Positions 10,555-21,963 of a stretch of 64,000 nt of DNA are shown piece by piece. Made by a program: the position numbers and the translations under genes. The notes beneath the pieces were generated by a model, which saw only the letters and a program-made list of their open reading frames with translations, made no database searches and was not told the origin of the DNA. How positions within the stretch are numbered: the first letter of the stretch is position 1; every line of letters starts with the position of its first letter. Origin of the DNA: Gracilariopsis chorda (Eukaryota > Rhodophyta > Florideophyceae > Gracilariales > Gracilariaceae); NCBI GenBank assembly GCA_003194525.1, contig NBIV01000054.1, forward strand, positions 124,001 through 188,000, given 5' to 3'.

Positions 10555-12951
10555 TCAAGGGCGGTTACTTTGTGCCGTAAATGCGCCACGATTGGTGGTG
10601 TCCATCCCAAGACGCTGGATGTCCTCTCGCCAGATGTTCATGGTGATTGTAATGAACAGAGAAGGCGGTCCTCTCCGTGCCACGATCGTCTGTACATCCA
10701 TGCGCTTGTTCTTCCAGTATGCTGCTGAGTTGACGGAGTCATCGGGCAGAAAGATGCGTCCCATTAGCACGAACTGGGATTGTGGCACGTGACCGGTTTG
10801 CTGTTGTGCTTGCTGCATTTCTTGCTCTTGTACAATGCGTGCCCGTTGTTCTCTTTCGAGGAAACGCAGTCGCATGTCCTCAATGTTTGTGTGGGTGCGA
10901 AGCATCCACATCTGCATCAACGGTCCACTGTCCAGAAGGATGTTGTCTGAGTACAGTCGTCTCTTCGCGTTCTCAGCCCAGGTGAGCTTTCGGAGCTTCC
11001 AATCGTTGACGCTGAGACCTGAGATTTGCTGTGTTGAGTTCTTTGCCTCCAGAAACACGCCAATGTCAAACGGTTCGTGCTGATCTCCGTACGGGTAGAG
11101 AAGAGGAAAAGTGCCTTTCTCTGCCATTTTGGATGCCGGTTTTAGAAGGTGGTACCGCACTTGCGCATTGTTTGCGGCATTCGCAGTCGCCCCATCTCCA
11201 GCATTAGCAGCACCAGCAGCCGTCACTACGGCGTGCTCTTCTGTTACGGTTCCTTCTACCAAGCGCGGTACTTGAGACTCCACTCGGTACAGGCCAGTCG
11301 GATCCACGACGAGCGTTCTCATCATGGTTGGCCCCCCACCAGGAGCATCTTCAGGGAGAGGCCCAGCACCTACGTGAGGAGCACTGACTGTGGCAATTCG
11401 GGTTCCTTCGTAACCACGTACGACTACTCCCTCTTCTGCTGCCTGCATGCTGATATCGACGGCGGTATCTGCATTTTGTTGTTGTTGTTGCGTGCTAAGC
11501 ATGGATCGGTACCGCTCACGCACCACGTCTGGCTTGGGCTGGATCACATCGTACAACTTGGGCACGATGTCTCGTACGTTGATATCTTGAATGAACGCAC
11601 GCAAATTGGCACGCGCATAGTGAGAGGGATCCAAGTTAGGGGGACCAGTACCCCATAGAAAGCTGTAGCGCGTGTTGTTCTGGTTCTGCGTGGGCAGAGC
11701 GAGAGCTGCGTTTCCCTCAAGCCTCAGAAAGGAGGGACCGCCTCCCGTCACATACGACATGTCCATGAACGCTTGCGTCGTAGCGAAGAGCGTATTCAAG
11801 TTGAGAAAATGGCTGTGAAAGGCTCTCAGACTATAAAGACTGCGAACCAACTCGTTGCTATGCCTTCTGCGGAACGTGACGCCCCACCCTGACATTCTTT
11901 TCATTCCACAGCACACTCCATTGGTCTCTTTGCCAAGCAAAACGCATCCGCAGTACTTGCAGCTATGAATTCTCAATGTCCAGTCCCGGTACGGGCAGGA
12001 GGAGAGCGTGTGTGCGTGCTCGCCGCATCTTCCGCATCGCCTTTGACCTGCAGTGGGAAGCGTCTCAAACTCCGGCACGCTTGCACGGATGGCCGGATCA
12101 TTCCTCGCTTGAGCTGCCACGGAATCCCACGCATAGTACACGCGATAGAGTCCTCGATCAGGACGCCCAGCACAGTGCATGACCGTCGTATCAAGCTGTT
12201 GCTGTGGCTGATGCTGCGGCTGGTGTGAGGGAGCCGGTGTGATCTCATCCGCTTCCACCTCCATCGGAATGGACATCTGTTGTTCTTCCTGTTCCGCTTG
12301 TGGCAACGCAGGCTGCGGCGGCGGGTGTGAGGGAGCCGGGGTGATCTCATCCTCTTCCACTTCCATCGGGACTGGCATCTGTTCTTCCTCTTGTTCAACT
12401 TGTGGCAGAGCAGGCTGCTGTGGCGGCGGTGGTGACAGCGGTGGCTGTGGAGGAGCAGGGATGATCTCATCCTCTTCCACTTCCATCGCAACCGGCATCT
12501 GTTCTGCAGGCATCGGTGGGAGAAAGAGAGGCATCGGAGGCGGTGGAATGTGACTTGGAAGGCCTCTCACAAACTCCAGAAATCCAGGAATTGGGCACGA
12601 TGTCGGTAGATCTGTGGCAGCGGACTCACTGCCTCCAGCGGCGCTTGTGCTAACTGCTGCTGCAACCGAAGTAGGTGCAGGAGTAATTTCGTCTTCTTCA
12701 ACCACTGGAACAATAGGTCCTTGAACGTGTGCTCCGCTCTCATTTACTCCCAACTCATCTGGAGCTGGAAGAGCTGGTGCTCTTCGGGGTCTTCCAGCTC
12801 CTGCCCGTGCTCCACCACTGCCGACGCGACGACCACCAGCGTTTTGCCTTGCACCGCCTGCGTTCAACCTGGCACCTCCAGAATTGTCTCTGGCACCTCC
12901 TGAGTTAGATCGGACGCCACCAGAGTTTAGACGTCGCCCTCCTCTCGTCAT
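10555..12951 (-). pseudogene. Helitron 2 Rep-helicase N-terminal part
   Basis: A 798-codon frame starting at ATG 12951. Order: residues 1-60, about seven Gly-Gly-Ala/Val-Arg repeats of 7-8 residues (RGG-like); residues 100-275, a proline-rich acidic stretch with three copies of a P-M-E-V-E-x-D-E-I-x-P-A-P module; near residues 305-355, a CCHC zinc knuckle (C-x2-C-x4-H-x4-C) and a CxxC...CC zinc site; then the Helitron N-terminal Rep domain, ending in an F-I-T-I-T-M-N-I-W segment comparable to the FITFTCN motif of other Helitrons. The stop at 10555 follows a 6-bp duplication. Apart from that stop it is intact. The zinc knuckle and RGG-like repeats suggest single-stranded DNA or RNA binding. 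Confidence 0.85.
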
Positions 12952-13457
12952 TTCAATTTACCAGAAAAAGGAAAAAAAACAATTCTATGTTTTTGTAAAC
13001 CGTTAAAAAATTTGCCAGAGTTCCAGAATAATTTCCAATATACCACAAAGTTGAAAGTGAAAAACTGGTTCCAGTTTGTTGCTTTGCACCGACCGGGCCT
13101 AGTCGCATGCAGCAATGAAAAAAACAAATTGCTGCAAGGCTTATATTTACCCGATGCAATCGTGCGCAGCACAGGGACTCTCGACACACTCCTGTTGGAT
13201 TATGACGGGCGGAGTGTGCCCAGCCGGTTTTCAAGCCGTTTGATGTTTAACCCGCGTCCGGTTGTAAGGATTGGTCTGCCTTTACTCACACACCGAAGTG
13301 TGCTTTCCGGCCCCAAGAGGTACGACACGGCGGCCGCCCCGGACCCTGCACAGCAAGCTGGTATTAGGTCCGGTAAACCCTCAGACTTCCTGATCGCCGT
13401 CAAACGACCAGTATACCACAGAGGAGCACCTGACTTTTCCCAGATCCGTGGTACTTA
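12952..13457 (-). other. 5' non-coding leader of Helitron 2
   Basis: No gene. It precedes the transposase ATG on the minus strand and should hold the element's promoter and left end. The inverted repeat at 13414-13453 is the only structural mark I see. Confidence 0.45.
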
Positions 13458-14946
13458 GTGGGTTACTTTTGTGGCGACCTGCACACGAGCTCGGCCTTGC
13501 CTAGGTCCCAGGCCAGCAAACAGTGCCCAAAGTAGCAAAAGGTTACGACACTGCGCTATTGGCCAAGCCTGAATGGGATGCAAAATAGTGGTTACGGTCA
13601 GCAAGCGAGATGCATTTGGCACTGCGCCAGTGCAGTATATACGTCTGTTGCAGGCAAGTCTGCAATGAAACTTCAGTATACACTGCACTGGCGCAGTGCA
13701 ATTTGCCACGTGTCGGAATGAACAGGCGGGGTTTTGCTGCTGAGTGGCTGGCACAACAATTTGATTGTATTGCAAGCCATTCAGCATCCATTGCACAGTC
13801 AACTTGCAGCAGCAGCAGCAAATTAACTGAACGCTTTGCTGCTGCTGCTGCTGCTGAATTTTTTTAATGGTGGGGAGGCGTTGCGCCAAATGGGCGATTT
13901 GCATGCGCGTAGAGGGGCATACAGGGCGGTTTATTGGCGCACCGCCTCCTATCAATCAACAACACCCCCCTCATACATGTGTAAATCATTAAGAGTGGGG
14001 TGTTGAGACAAGTTGAAACGGCCTTCGGCCGTGGGCGGCGCTGCGCGCCGCGTTGGTTTTGTAGCTTTGTGTATTTCGTGGCGTTCGGAGGCTCTCGGAG
14101 CACTTTGCTCGCTTGCGCGCGCAATAGCGCTCGTAGAACCACGGGGCGCCGCGGCGCCGAGAATATGTGGAGCCGTAGGGGTTTGTGTTTAGGTGCCTAA
14201 ATTGACTGCAGTGCCAGCCAATGATGAGAAAGCGCGACACGTTGCTTTATGTAACTGGCTGGCACTGCAGTCATTATGGGACTGCCAGCCAGTAAGCAGA
14301 AAGCTTTGCTGCTGCTGCTGCTGCTGAATTTTTTGAATGGTGCGGAGGCGTTGCGCCAAATGGGTGATTAGCATGCGCAAACGGGGGCGTGCAAAGCGAA
14401 TTTGTGGCGCAACGCCTCCCGTCAGTCAACAACACCCCCCTCATACATGTGTAAATCATTAAGAGTGGGGTGTTGAGACAAGCGGAAACGGCCTTCGGCC
14501 GTGGGCGGCGCTGCGCGCCGCGTTGGTTTTGTAGCTTTGTGTATTTAGTAGCGTTCGGAGGCTCTCCGAGCTCTTTGCTCGCTTGTGCTCGCAATAGCGC
14601 TCGTAGAACCACGGGGCGCCGCGGCGTCTAGAGTATGTGGAGCCGTAGGGGTTTGTGTTTAGGTGCCTAAATTGACTGCACTGCCAGCCAATGATGAGAA
14701 AACGCGACACGTTGCTTTTTGTAACTGGGTGGCATTGCAGTCATTATGGGAGTGCCAGCCAGTAAGCAGGAAGCTTTGCTGCTGCGGCTGCTGCTGAATT
14801 TTGTAAGTGGTAGGGAGGCGTTGCGCCAAATGGCAGTTTTGCATGCTCGTAGAGGGGCATACAGAGCGGTTTATTGGCGCACCGCCTCCCATCAATCAAC
14901 AACAACGCCCTCATACGTGTGTAAATCATTAAGAGTGGGGTGTTGA
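13458..14946 (-). repeat. Left array of 470-bp Helitron-like units
   Basis: Two full units (about 14007-14476 and 14477-14946) at an exact 470-bp period, plus a diverged partial unit below 14006. Read on the minus strand each unit starts TCAACACCCC with a 9-bp inverted repeat (13997-14005 / 13960-13968). It then has a (CAG)n tract, a 17-bp inverted repeat (14256-14272 / 14204-14220) and the twin hairpins GCGGCGC-GCA-GCGCCGC and ACGGCC-GAA-GGCCGT, and ends CTTGTCTCA. Units run head to tail. Hairpins shared with Helitrons 1 and 2 suggest non-autonomous derivatives. The long minus-strand frames here read through hairpins and are not genes. A (TG)n tract closes the array at 14948-14962. Confidence 0.8.
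13619..13699. repeat. 18-bp perfect inverted repeat (hairpin)
   Basis: GCACTGCGCCAGTGCAGT at 13619-13636 faces its reverse complement at 13682-13699 across about 45 bp. It lies in the diverged end of the left array and occupies the place of the 17-bp inverted repeat of the standard unit. Confidence 0.75.
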
Positions 14947-17597
14947 GATGTGTGTGTGTGTGTTAGTCTTTTGTGCGCTAAAGGGTTAAAAGAATGATAC
15001 TTATTTATTATGTACTTAATGTCAGCATTTTTCGAGAAAATGATAAACAAAACATTTACACAGTATAAGCATTACCTTCCCATAAAGCAAAAATGAGTCA
15101 CTATACCAAATTTAGAAGCTTCGGTGCTTCAAACTGGATTTGTGAAAGACGTTCTACACTTCTTATCACAACCGTGCGAACAATTTATGTCAGATGAATT
15201 TCACGATTAATGGCTTCTATAAGTACTGTAGCTTTTCTATACCAACATTTCGAATAAAGAATTTATATTATTAAAGATCTGAGTTTATTGAGAACACACT
15301 CAAATAACCATTTATAACACAATCTATACAATATGTGAGCTCTTTAAGTATATTTATATTTTCCTTAAGGCTTTCTACCACTTATTAAAACTCAGAACCT
15401 GCATTTTTGCTTTTCTTGTTTTTTTGATTATTTTTTTTCTCTTAGACCTTTCAGTCCGTCATTATTTATTTGTGCTACGTTCATTAACTTTGTTTCCATA
15501 AAGCCCTTTTGTTTGTCACTTCTCTTCCTTAACTTGTTCTTATCATCTTATACTCATCGCTTGGTTTTTGTAAAACTTTCTAAACCGTTGTAATTGGATG
15601 GAAGTTTCAATGTTTAATCTTATCCATTTAGTATAGTTTTTTAAAACCGAAATAGTCTTGGGTCTCTGTCAGTGTCTGTCAATTTTCCAAGTGAAATTGC
15701 AGTTTGTAGTATCTTTTACTTATTTTTTCTACTGTTTGAGGTACGTTTGGGTACTACTATAGGTTTCAGAACCCTTGTGGTCTTTGGTTAGAACTGCGTT
15801 CAAAACTTTTTCAAACTACTCTGGCTTTTTGACGGGTCATGTGATTAGAATTCTGGCACAATTATCAATTCTAGCGGACTTTATTTACCCAGGCAGCAGT
15901 TTTGTATGTTCTTCCCGGGGTTCACATTAAAAACTCATGAGACTCACCCAATGTTAGCCTATTTCCGGTCACAAAATTTAGTAGCCACATGGCGCAAAAC
16001 GTGTAAAGCTCCAAGCAAGGCGTTGCTTTCCATGAAATTGCAGCTTCGTTGGAGTAGCTCTTAAGCACGACAAAATCAAAACATGAAGGCTTAAACCACA
16101 ATGGTTTGCTCTACTCTAATTTGCAACATTTTCATGACAATACAGCTCAAGGTATTGCTCCAAACCCAACATAAGGCACTTAATTGTCCCTACAGAAAAA
16201 GAAAAATTATTCTAACAGCCAATGCGTTCCTTTTGTCATGTTGGAACTCCATTTTCCTGAGAATGCTTTCAAGATATTGCACAACATTATGTCAAATCTT
16301 TCCCACAATAAAGTCAAGCATCTTTGCCATTTATAGAACGCAAACATTGCTTAAGTTTCTTGTGCGATTTCCTCTCCCATCAGTTAGAAGTGTGGTTGGG
16401 ATGACGGGTAATCCTGGAGAAACCCAGACAATAAGCAATATCTATGTCAAAACTTGCGATAAATTATGCTCTAATAACTCCAATTTCGAGACGTTCTCAA
16501 CACGTACAACCGCCCGGTCTCACGCCGAAGCAAGGTTTGATGCCCGCAGTACAAGCATTTCGTGAAGCTGAACTGAGCATCAAACGCTTAACATATCACC
16601 ATAATCCTGTTGTGTCATTGAATAGACTAGGGTGAGGTCCATTGGCAGTTTTTCCTGGCAAGCAAGCCAAGTACAGAAAGAGACCAGATGGCAGAACAAA
16701 AACCCCAACGAATTTCTTTCCATCTACCGGGCGCTGTTTGTATCGAGAGAAAACCGGCATTAACAACGAAGTATCTTCTTCAGTTCTCACAACCGTTCGA
16801 AAAAGATACTTCTCGTCTTTGCCAATAAAATAGAACTGTTTTATTTGCTTTGGATAGGAACGGGGCGCACTTCACCTTCAAATACTTTAAAATTTTCAAA
16901 CATCATCGACATACGGTTGTCGGCCTGCGAGCACACACAAGTTGCCGAAAGCAAGCGTTGGATTTCCCTGCTTTCTCGCCATACACAATAGAGCTTTGAA
17001 AACGTTTGCATCGCATTCCTTTCATGCTGATGGGTGGTGCAAAGAAAGACATTTTCACCATATTTCACTGGTTTAGAGTGCATTGCACGTCCACGGGAAG
17101 GTGATTTCGGTGACTTTGTTGTTTCTCTCGAGGCGGTTGGTGACGCATATTGAGTGTAGTATCTATATGCATGTTGGCCCTTTGAGGTGGATATTGGACA
17201 CGTGTGAAATGGCAGAGTGAGTTTGCACTTGGTCACAGTAGTGGACGAGAACCAAACAATGTGGGATAACTTTAGTTATTGTTATTTATTACTTCTTCAC
17301 CCAATTCTCGGATGGTTAGTACTTAATGCATTGGCGCAACCGTCGTGGCACCTGTAAACTTCCCCAAGCAAGTGGTTCTGGCTCTACACTTCGTCGCCTT
17401 CGCAATTATCCTACTCTTCTAAGGAAGGATGCTTCGTAAGGCATTGTCTAACTGCCCTTGCATAACTGAAAGGGCCCAGTACCCAGTACCTGGAGTGTTT
17501 TTCGCAGAATTGTTGTTTTGCCCTTGTACAAGGATGTGATACAGTGAGCTGTGACCAGCGACGAGGGGCAAGCTCGCGCTGTACCATTTCTTCAGTA
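14947..17597. other. AT-rich gene-poor stretch inside the inverted arrays
   Basis: Long AT-rich DNA with no recognisable gene. Short frames at 16101-16565 and 16642-16833 (plus) and 16841-17236 (minus) match nothing I know and may be relics of a transposase. Nothing else can be supported. Confidence 0.4.
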
Positions 17598-20090
17598 TTT
17601 CACGTGGGTTATAGTGTCTAACTATCTAGAGTAGTACTTCAATCAATTAATTTAAGTAGCTAGTGACAGTCCGCTACTGTGACGCGGGGCCATGCCACGA
17701 GGGCTGGCCCCAAAGTATGACATGTAGCACACCACACCTGGGGTTGAGCCTCACTCACCTTTATGGTGGGTGCAGGGCTCCACCACCGAGCAAGGTAAAG
17801 GTAAGCACCTCTTGGCTTAGCGTGATACTATTTGGTCTCCACAGTCAAACTTGTGATTTGGCTAATACCATTTACGCTCTACGAGCCCACGTACGCCGTA
17901 CGACCAACCCTACCAAATTTTTATGGTCAGCCCGCCTCGCTTTCTTGCGCCCTTAGTGGTTTGGTTCTGCCACCCCCATTGAGTTACCCATTCTCCACCC
18001 TTCAAGTTGAGCCCTCGCCGCACTCCCATCAAAGGTTATCCAGCACAGAATACCCTGCAGGTACCTGAAAACCCATTGCTTGTATCATACTTTGGTCGCC
18101 TGACCTAGAGTTTGGAACAATACCTATTGGTTTGGGGGAGAAGAACTTGGATGGAAGTGTATTTTGGACACTGTTTGTCTTTGTTTATTACTAGATAGCG
18201 ATTTCGTGACACACCATTTTTCCAAATGGATATAATGCAACTTCCAGAGGATCATTGAGCAGACGGTCAGGCGTGGACCTGTCTCAGAGATTCGCTGAGC
18301 TAATGCTTGACAACTTGGAGGAACTATTACCAAGAACAGCAATACAGGCCTACGCAAATGACGGGGAGCACACGGCGGAGTATGCCGCTCCCTCGGTAAC
18401 CAATGTTGTATACACCGTGTGCCTCGGTGGGTGGGAGGGCCTGTACCACATCCAATCAACTGGTAGAGAATGAGAATGAAGATAACACTAAGGCAGTGTT
18501 ACCCAAGCTGGATTAGGATACAATTACCAATATGCTGATTTACTGAGCTACTCATGAAGTCGCTGATCAAATACCCGCTTTGTGTTTTCAATTCTTGGAA
18601 CAGAAGACTCGGGAATACATGTAACAAATGGTGCAGGAGTGGCTGCAAAAACCCCGACGGGTGGCCCCGCAGAGCCCCCAAACCGTCCCAGTAATGATGT
18701 CAGCCAATCAAGGTAACCAGCAGATTTTCTGAGTAACGAAAGCTATCCAGCCAGTCCTTCCTATAATCCAAAGTGGCTAGTGTAAACGGAAACGTCACAT
18801 CTTAGAGGTGGTTTATTTGTCACTCTCCGAGGACACGGTGCACAGTGTCACAGTAGTTGGATCGACGGTCTACTTCTTGGTACACATTAGAGCCACCTCC
18901 CCATCGGCATCTCCTTCGTTCACTTGGACGTCCACTATGGCATGCCCAACCCCGAACATATCGACGAAACCCACAAAGACGTCCTTCCCCGACCACCTGC
19001 TACTTCCAATATAACCATTTGGAAGGACAACATCGCAGAGTCAACAGTCTTCGTACCGTACGGCGCGAGGCCTACCTAAGTACAGAATGCCGACGCAGGG
19101 AGCCTGGATGGCTCTGACAGATCTGACCACTAGGAATCTTCTTTGCTGGGTTTGTCAATCACATCAGTACTTTGGTATGACATGTACGAATGTCACCCCT
19201 CAGGTTGGTGCCACATCCTCCAATTCAGCCAGCAGAACCATTAGGTTGTATTTGGCCAAGGGACCCGAAACCGACATACTCGAGATAAGAAACATCCTCT
19301 AAATCAAGAGGTTAATCTGGTCACCAGTACGGATTTGGCACCCAAAGCCGACGCCGTACCATCCCAGGCAGAAAAAGGCTGAAGGGTGGGCCCCAGGCTA
19401 CTCCTAACGGGTCTCAATCGCAATGGCGGTCGGCATAAGCTGGTTGAGTATAGTGCAATGGGCATTTCCCCTATATAGAGGCCAAAAGTCTGGCCATTAC
19501 GGTGCAGCGCACTGTTAGTTTAGACGGCGTTGCCGTTTTGGTGTTTTTCGCCACTGTCGCTCTGCACTATGCCCCCATCGGGGGTGGAATGTCCACGTGG
19601 GGCACTGGCCTTTGGTCGCCTATGTGTTACAACCAATTGGGTGTCTAGTACGAGCTGGGAAGTTCGTTTGAATAACTTTTGGCGGGAGCGTGGCGAGGGC
19701 TCAACTGGAAGGGTGATGTTGGGTAGCCGAATGGCGGTGTAAGCACCAAACCAATAGAGGCGCGAGATAGCCAGGCGGGCTAACCGTAACCAATCGTTAG
19801 TGCTGGACATACGGTGCACACGGTCTAGTAAAGCGTGAATAGTCTTGGCTAAACCAGAAGGTGGACTGCAAAACCAAGTGGTGTCACATTTAGCCAAGAG
19901 GTGCTTACCTTTACCATTCTTGGCGAAGGAGCGCTCACCCACCTCAAGGGTGAGCGAGGCCTAAACTCCGGTACACTCTGCTACGTGGCATAGGCTGGCT
20001 CTAGTGGCATGGTCCCATGCCCCAGTAGCGGAGTGTCACTACACCCTAGTACTGAAGGTAGTGTAACAAACTATTTAGTATAACCACGTA
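17598..20090. mobile_element. 2.5-kb element with about 400-450-bp diverged terminal inverted repeats
   Basis: DNA at about 17598-18050 is repeated in reverse complement at about 19665-20090, roughly two thirds identical by eye. Shared words include CGTGGGTTATA-like outer ends, GTAAAGGTAAGCACCTCTTGG (17793; complement at 19893), AGCCCGCCT and AGTTGAGCCCTCGCC. The interior (18050-19665) has only short broken frames and no recognised transposase, so the superfamily is unknown. The inverted arms could be terminal repeats or two inverted copies of one element. Confidence 0.65.
19520..19942 (-). CDS. Unrecognised ORF in the right inverted arm
   Basis: A 140-codon minus-strand frame starting at ATG or GTG near 19942. 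It begins with a G-K-G-K-H-L-L-A-K segment and is basic in its second half. The corresponding frame in the left arm starts with the same G-K-G-K-H-L-L-A but hits a stop at once, so only the right copy is open. It resembles no family I can name. It may be a remnant of a transposon protein, or an arm that happens to be open. Confidence 0.3.
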   Translation of the reverse strand: MGERSFAKNGKGKHLLAKCDTTWFCSPPSGLAKTIHALLDRVHRMSSTNDWLRLARLAISRLYWFGAYTAIRLPNITLPVEPSPRSRQKLFKRTSQLVLDTQLVVTHRRPKASAPRGHSTPDGGIVQSDSGEKHQNGNAV

Positions 20091-20760
20091 ATTAGTGTCG
20101 GTTACACTATCTTTCGTAATAGCTCATCTATAGACGAATAGATTACCGTCATCATCAGTTCAACGTCCAAGAGCAAATACTTTCCAGCCATTTTGTAACG
20201 TCTCAAAACCGTTCTGACCGTTGACACTTTACATGATTATTCACGATCCTACTTAATCGTCGTCATGCCGGACATTTCTAAGGCGTTCTTTGATGTGCTG
20301 CATCACTCACCCTCAGGCTTTATGAAATTCATGGTGTTCGGATCACCCAGCATTGCCGCCTTCGAGAAGCGAAAAGGAAACACAGCTCCTGAATATTCAG
20401 CATCACCTTCGCATGCAAGCTGACATGAATAAAATGATACAAACGTTCGAAATACGGTCCCACCGGATCGTAAGACAAGAAGAGCCCGACAATCGTTTCA
20501 ACACTTTGTGACTATTTCGCAGCGAACTAGAATTGTTGCGTGGATGTGTACCAAAGCAGCAACTGATGGTACAAAACAAAATGCCGTCAAAGCCGTTAGG
20601 AACTTTCCCCAATTTTTTCGTGTAAGCAACAACTCCAACATTGTCCGGGCAATGAGATAATGGAAATATAGAACTACCTATCAGTCTGATGTTGTAACTA
20701 TATCATGTCGTGGATCCTCTTCAACCATAACTTGAAATACTACAATCGGATTAAAACGCG
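20091..20760. other. Gene-poor stretch with a broken coiled-coil-like frame
   Basis: A plus-strand frame through about 20370-20625 reads as a charged, helix-rich protein segment interrupted by one TGA near 20510. Likely transposon debris; no family recognised. Confidence 0.3.
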
Positions 20761-21021
20761 TTGATCGGAAAGGGTCCTGGAAGGGGTAGGAAAAAAGCAC
20801 AGTGGGTAACCGCGTTGCAGATCGACCTGAGAGACGGGTTTTATCGTCTTCGGAAAGCAGGGGTCAAGTTCAATGCTGGGATATTACGTCAGTTGGCATT
20901 GCCTATCATAAAAGAAAGTAGCAATTCGCTGTACAGTGTTGAGGCTTCAGGTGGTCAGTTTAGAGGCAAAGCCGAAGGCAAGGGTTGTTCAACGACACGG
21001 GGATGTTCAAAAACCCTCTAG
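20761..21021 (+). pseudogene. CENP-B/pogo-type transposase DNA-binding fragment
   Basis: A plus-strand frame (it opens with TTG, so it is a fragment) containing L-Q-x-D-L then L-R-K-A-G-V-K-F-x5-L-R-x-L-A. This looks like the second helix-turn-helix of CENP-B-like or Tc5-type transposases. No catalytic domain follows in frame. Assignment is tentative. Confidence 0.35.
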
Positions 21022-21567
21022 CTTACAAGCGTCTTTGCAAATTGGGACAGATGAGAAAAGGAAAGGGATTTGCTTCCGGGTATTGACCAAGGCGCAAGAG
21101 TTCTGTTAATTTACCAGACGTGGATTTAGAGAAACTACGTCCAGATTGGTAACACTTCACGGGTTTCTTTGCCACATAAACTACGAAGATGCGCAGCAAA
21201 ACCCAGGGCGGAAGACGACAAGAGTACTCTCAAGGATAACTGCGGGGAGGGATACGCGAACGCGAGGGAGACAGACCATTTCAGTTGTTAACGAGTTCGG
21301 AATAAATCCAGCGTTGGTAGTGCAAGACACTGGAGGTTGCAGAGGGAACCAATGCTGTATTTTGATAAAACGCACAGTGCTTAATCCAAGTAGGTGCTGG
21401 GCGGTAGAGGGTGGCCAGTGTCGGTGACTCGGACAGTTGACGATTGCAGCGTCGGTGCTGCACAGAGGCGGGAGACGGAGAGGGAAATAGAGAGAGAGGA
21501 TGCCATAGAGAAAAGAGAAGACATCAAAGATAGGGATGAAAGAATATCGAGTCCAAGTTAGTAAATC

Positions 21568-21963
21568 ATGACCAAGTTGTCAACCACAGAAGCCATTCCC
21601 GCGTTGCAGAAATTAGGGAAGGCTTCCCAAAATGTACAACTTGAGAAGTTGATTGTCAGTAAGCTTGATTGTGGCTGCCATGTGTTAGGTTACCAAAGTT
21701 TACTTGATAAGGTTAGTAGCGGTTACTTCTGTGGCTACTTGAAAGGAACAGAAATGGGGGAATGCTTACCCAACTTTACACCAATCGAGCAATGCTTCCT
21801 CAATTGTCGTAGACCGGAGAGGGAATGTGTGGAACGCCCTGAGTTGTTGAAAAAGGAGTTACGCGAAAGTGGAAGGGATCACGTGTACAATGTAGGCGCC
21901 ACGAGGTGGTTTGCACGTGGAGCAGAAGCGAAGTACCACGCAGCAAATAACCAGAAACAATAG
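21568..21963 (+). CDS. Hypothetical ORF, 131 aa
   Basis: ATG at 21568, stop at 21963. It has six cysteines, including C-G-C near residue 35 and an E-Q-C-F-L-N-C segment, and a basic tail. A second open frame (21976-22263) follows 12 bp later and may be its continuation. It lies just inside the right array and has no recognised domain. It could be a remnant of the element bounded by the arrays. Confidence 0.3.
   Translation: MTKLSTTEAIPALQKLGKASQNVQLEKLIVSKLDCGCHVLGYQSLLDKVSSGYFCGYLKGTEMGECLPNFTPIEQCFLNCRRPERECVERPELLKKELRESGRDHVYNVGATRWFARGAEAKYHAANNQKQ

Larger units (their letters stand above)
7362..13457 (-). mobile_element. Helitron 2 (nearly intact autonomous element)
   Basis: A minus-strand element of about 6.1 kb with a Rep-helicase reading frame of roughly 1,800 codons broken at only two points. 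Its 3' end has the same twin hairpins as Helitron 1, followed by CTTGT-CTAA (plus-strand TTAG at 7362-7365). The flank after CTAA is C, not the expected T, and similar DNA follows a relic hairpin region near 23985, so the true terminus could lie a little further out. The 5' end is placed by a weak inverted repeat (TACCAC 13414-13419 / GTGGTA 13448-13453), resembling the 5' inverted repeat of the 470-bp units. Boundaries are inferred. Confidence 0.75.

Noticed and set aside
13864-14612. Repeated ORFs reading R-G-A-Q-R-R-P-R-P-K-A (also 22748-23026) as a protein family
   Set aside because: They are translations of the 470-bp repeat and its terminal hairpins; similarity follows DNA, not codon position, and the hairpins explain the conserved stretch.
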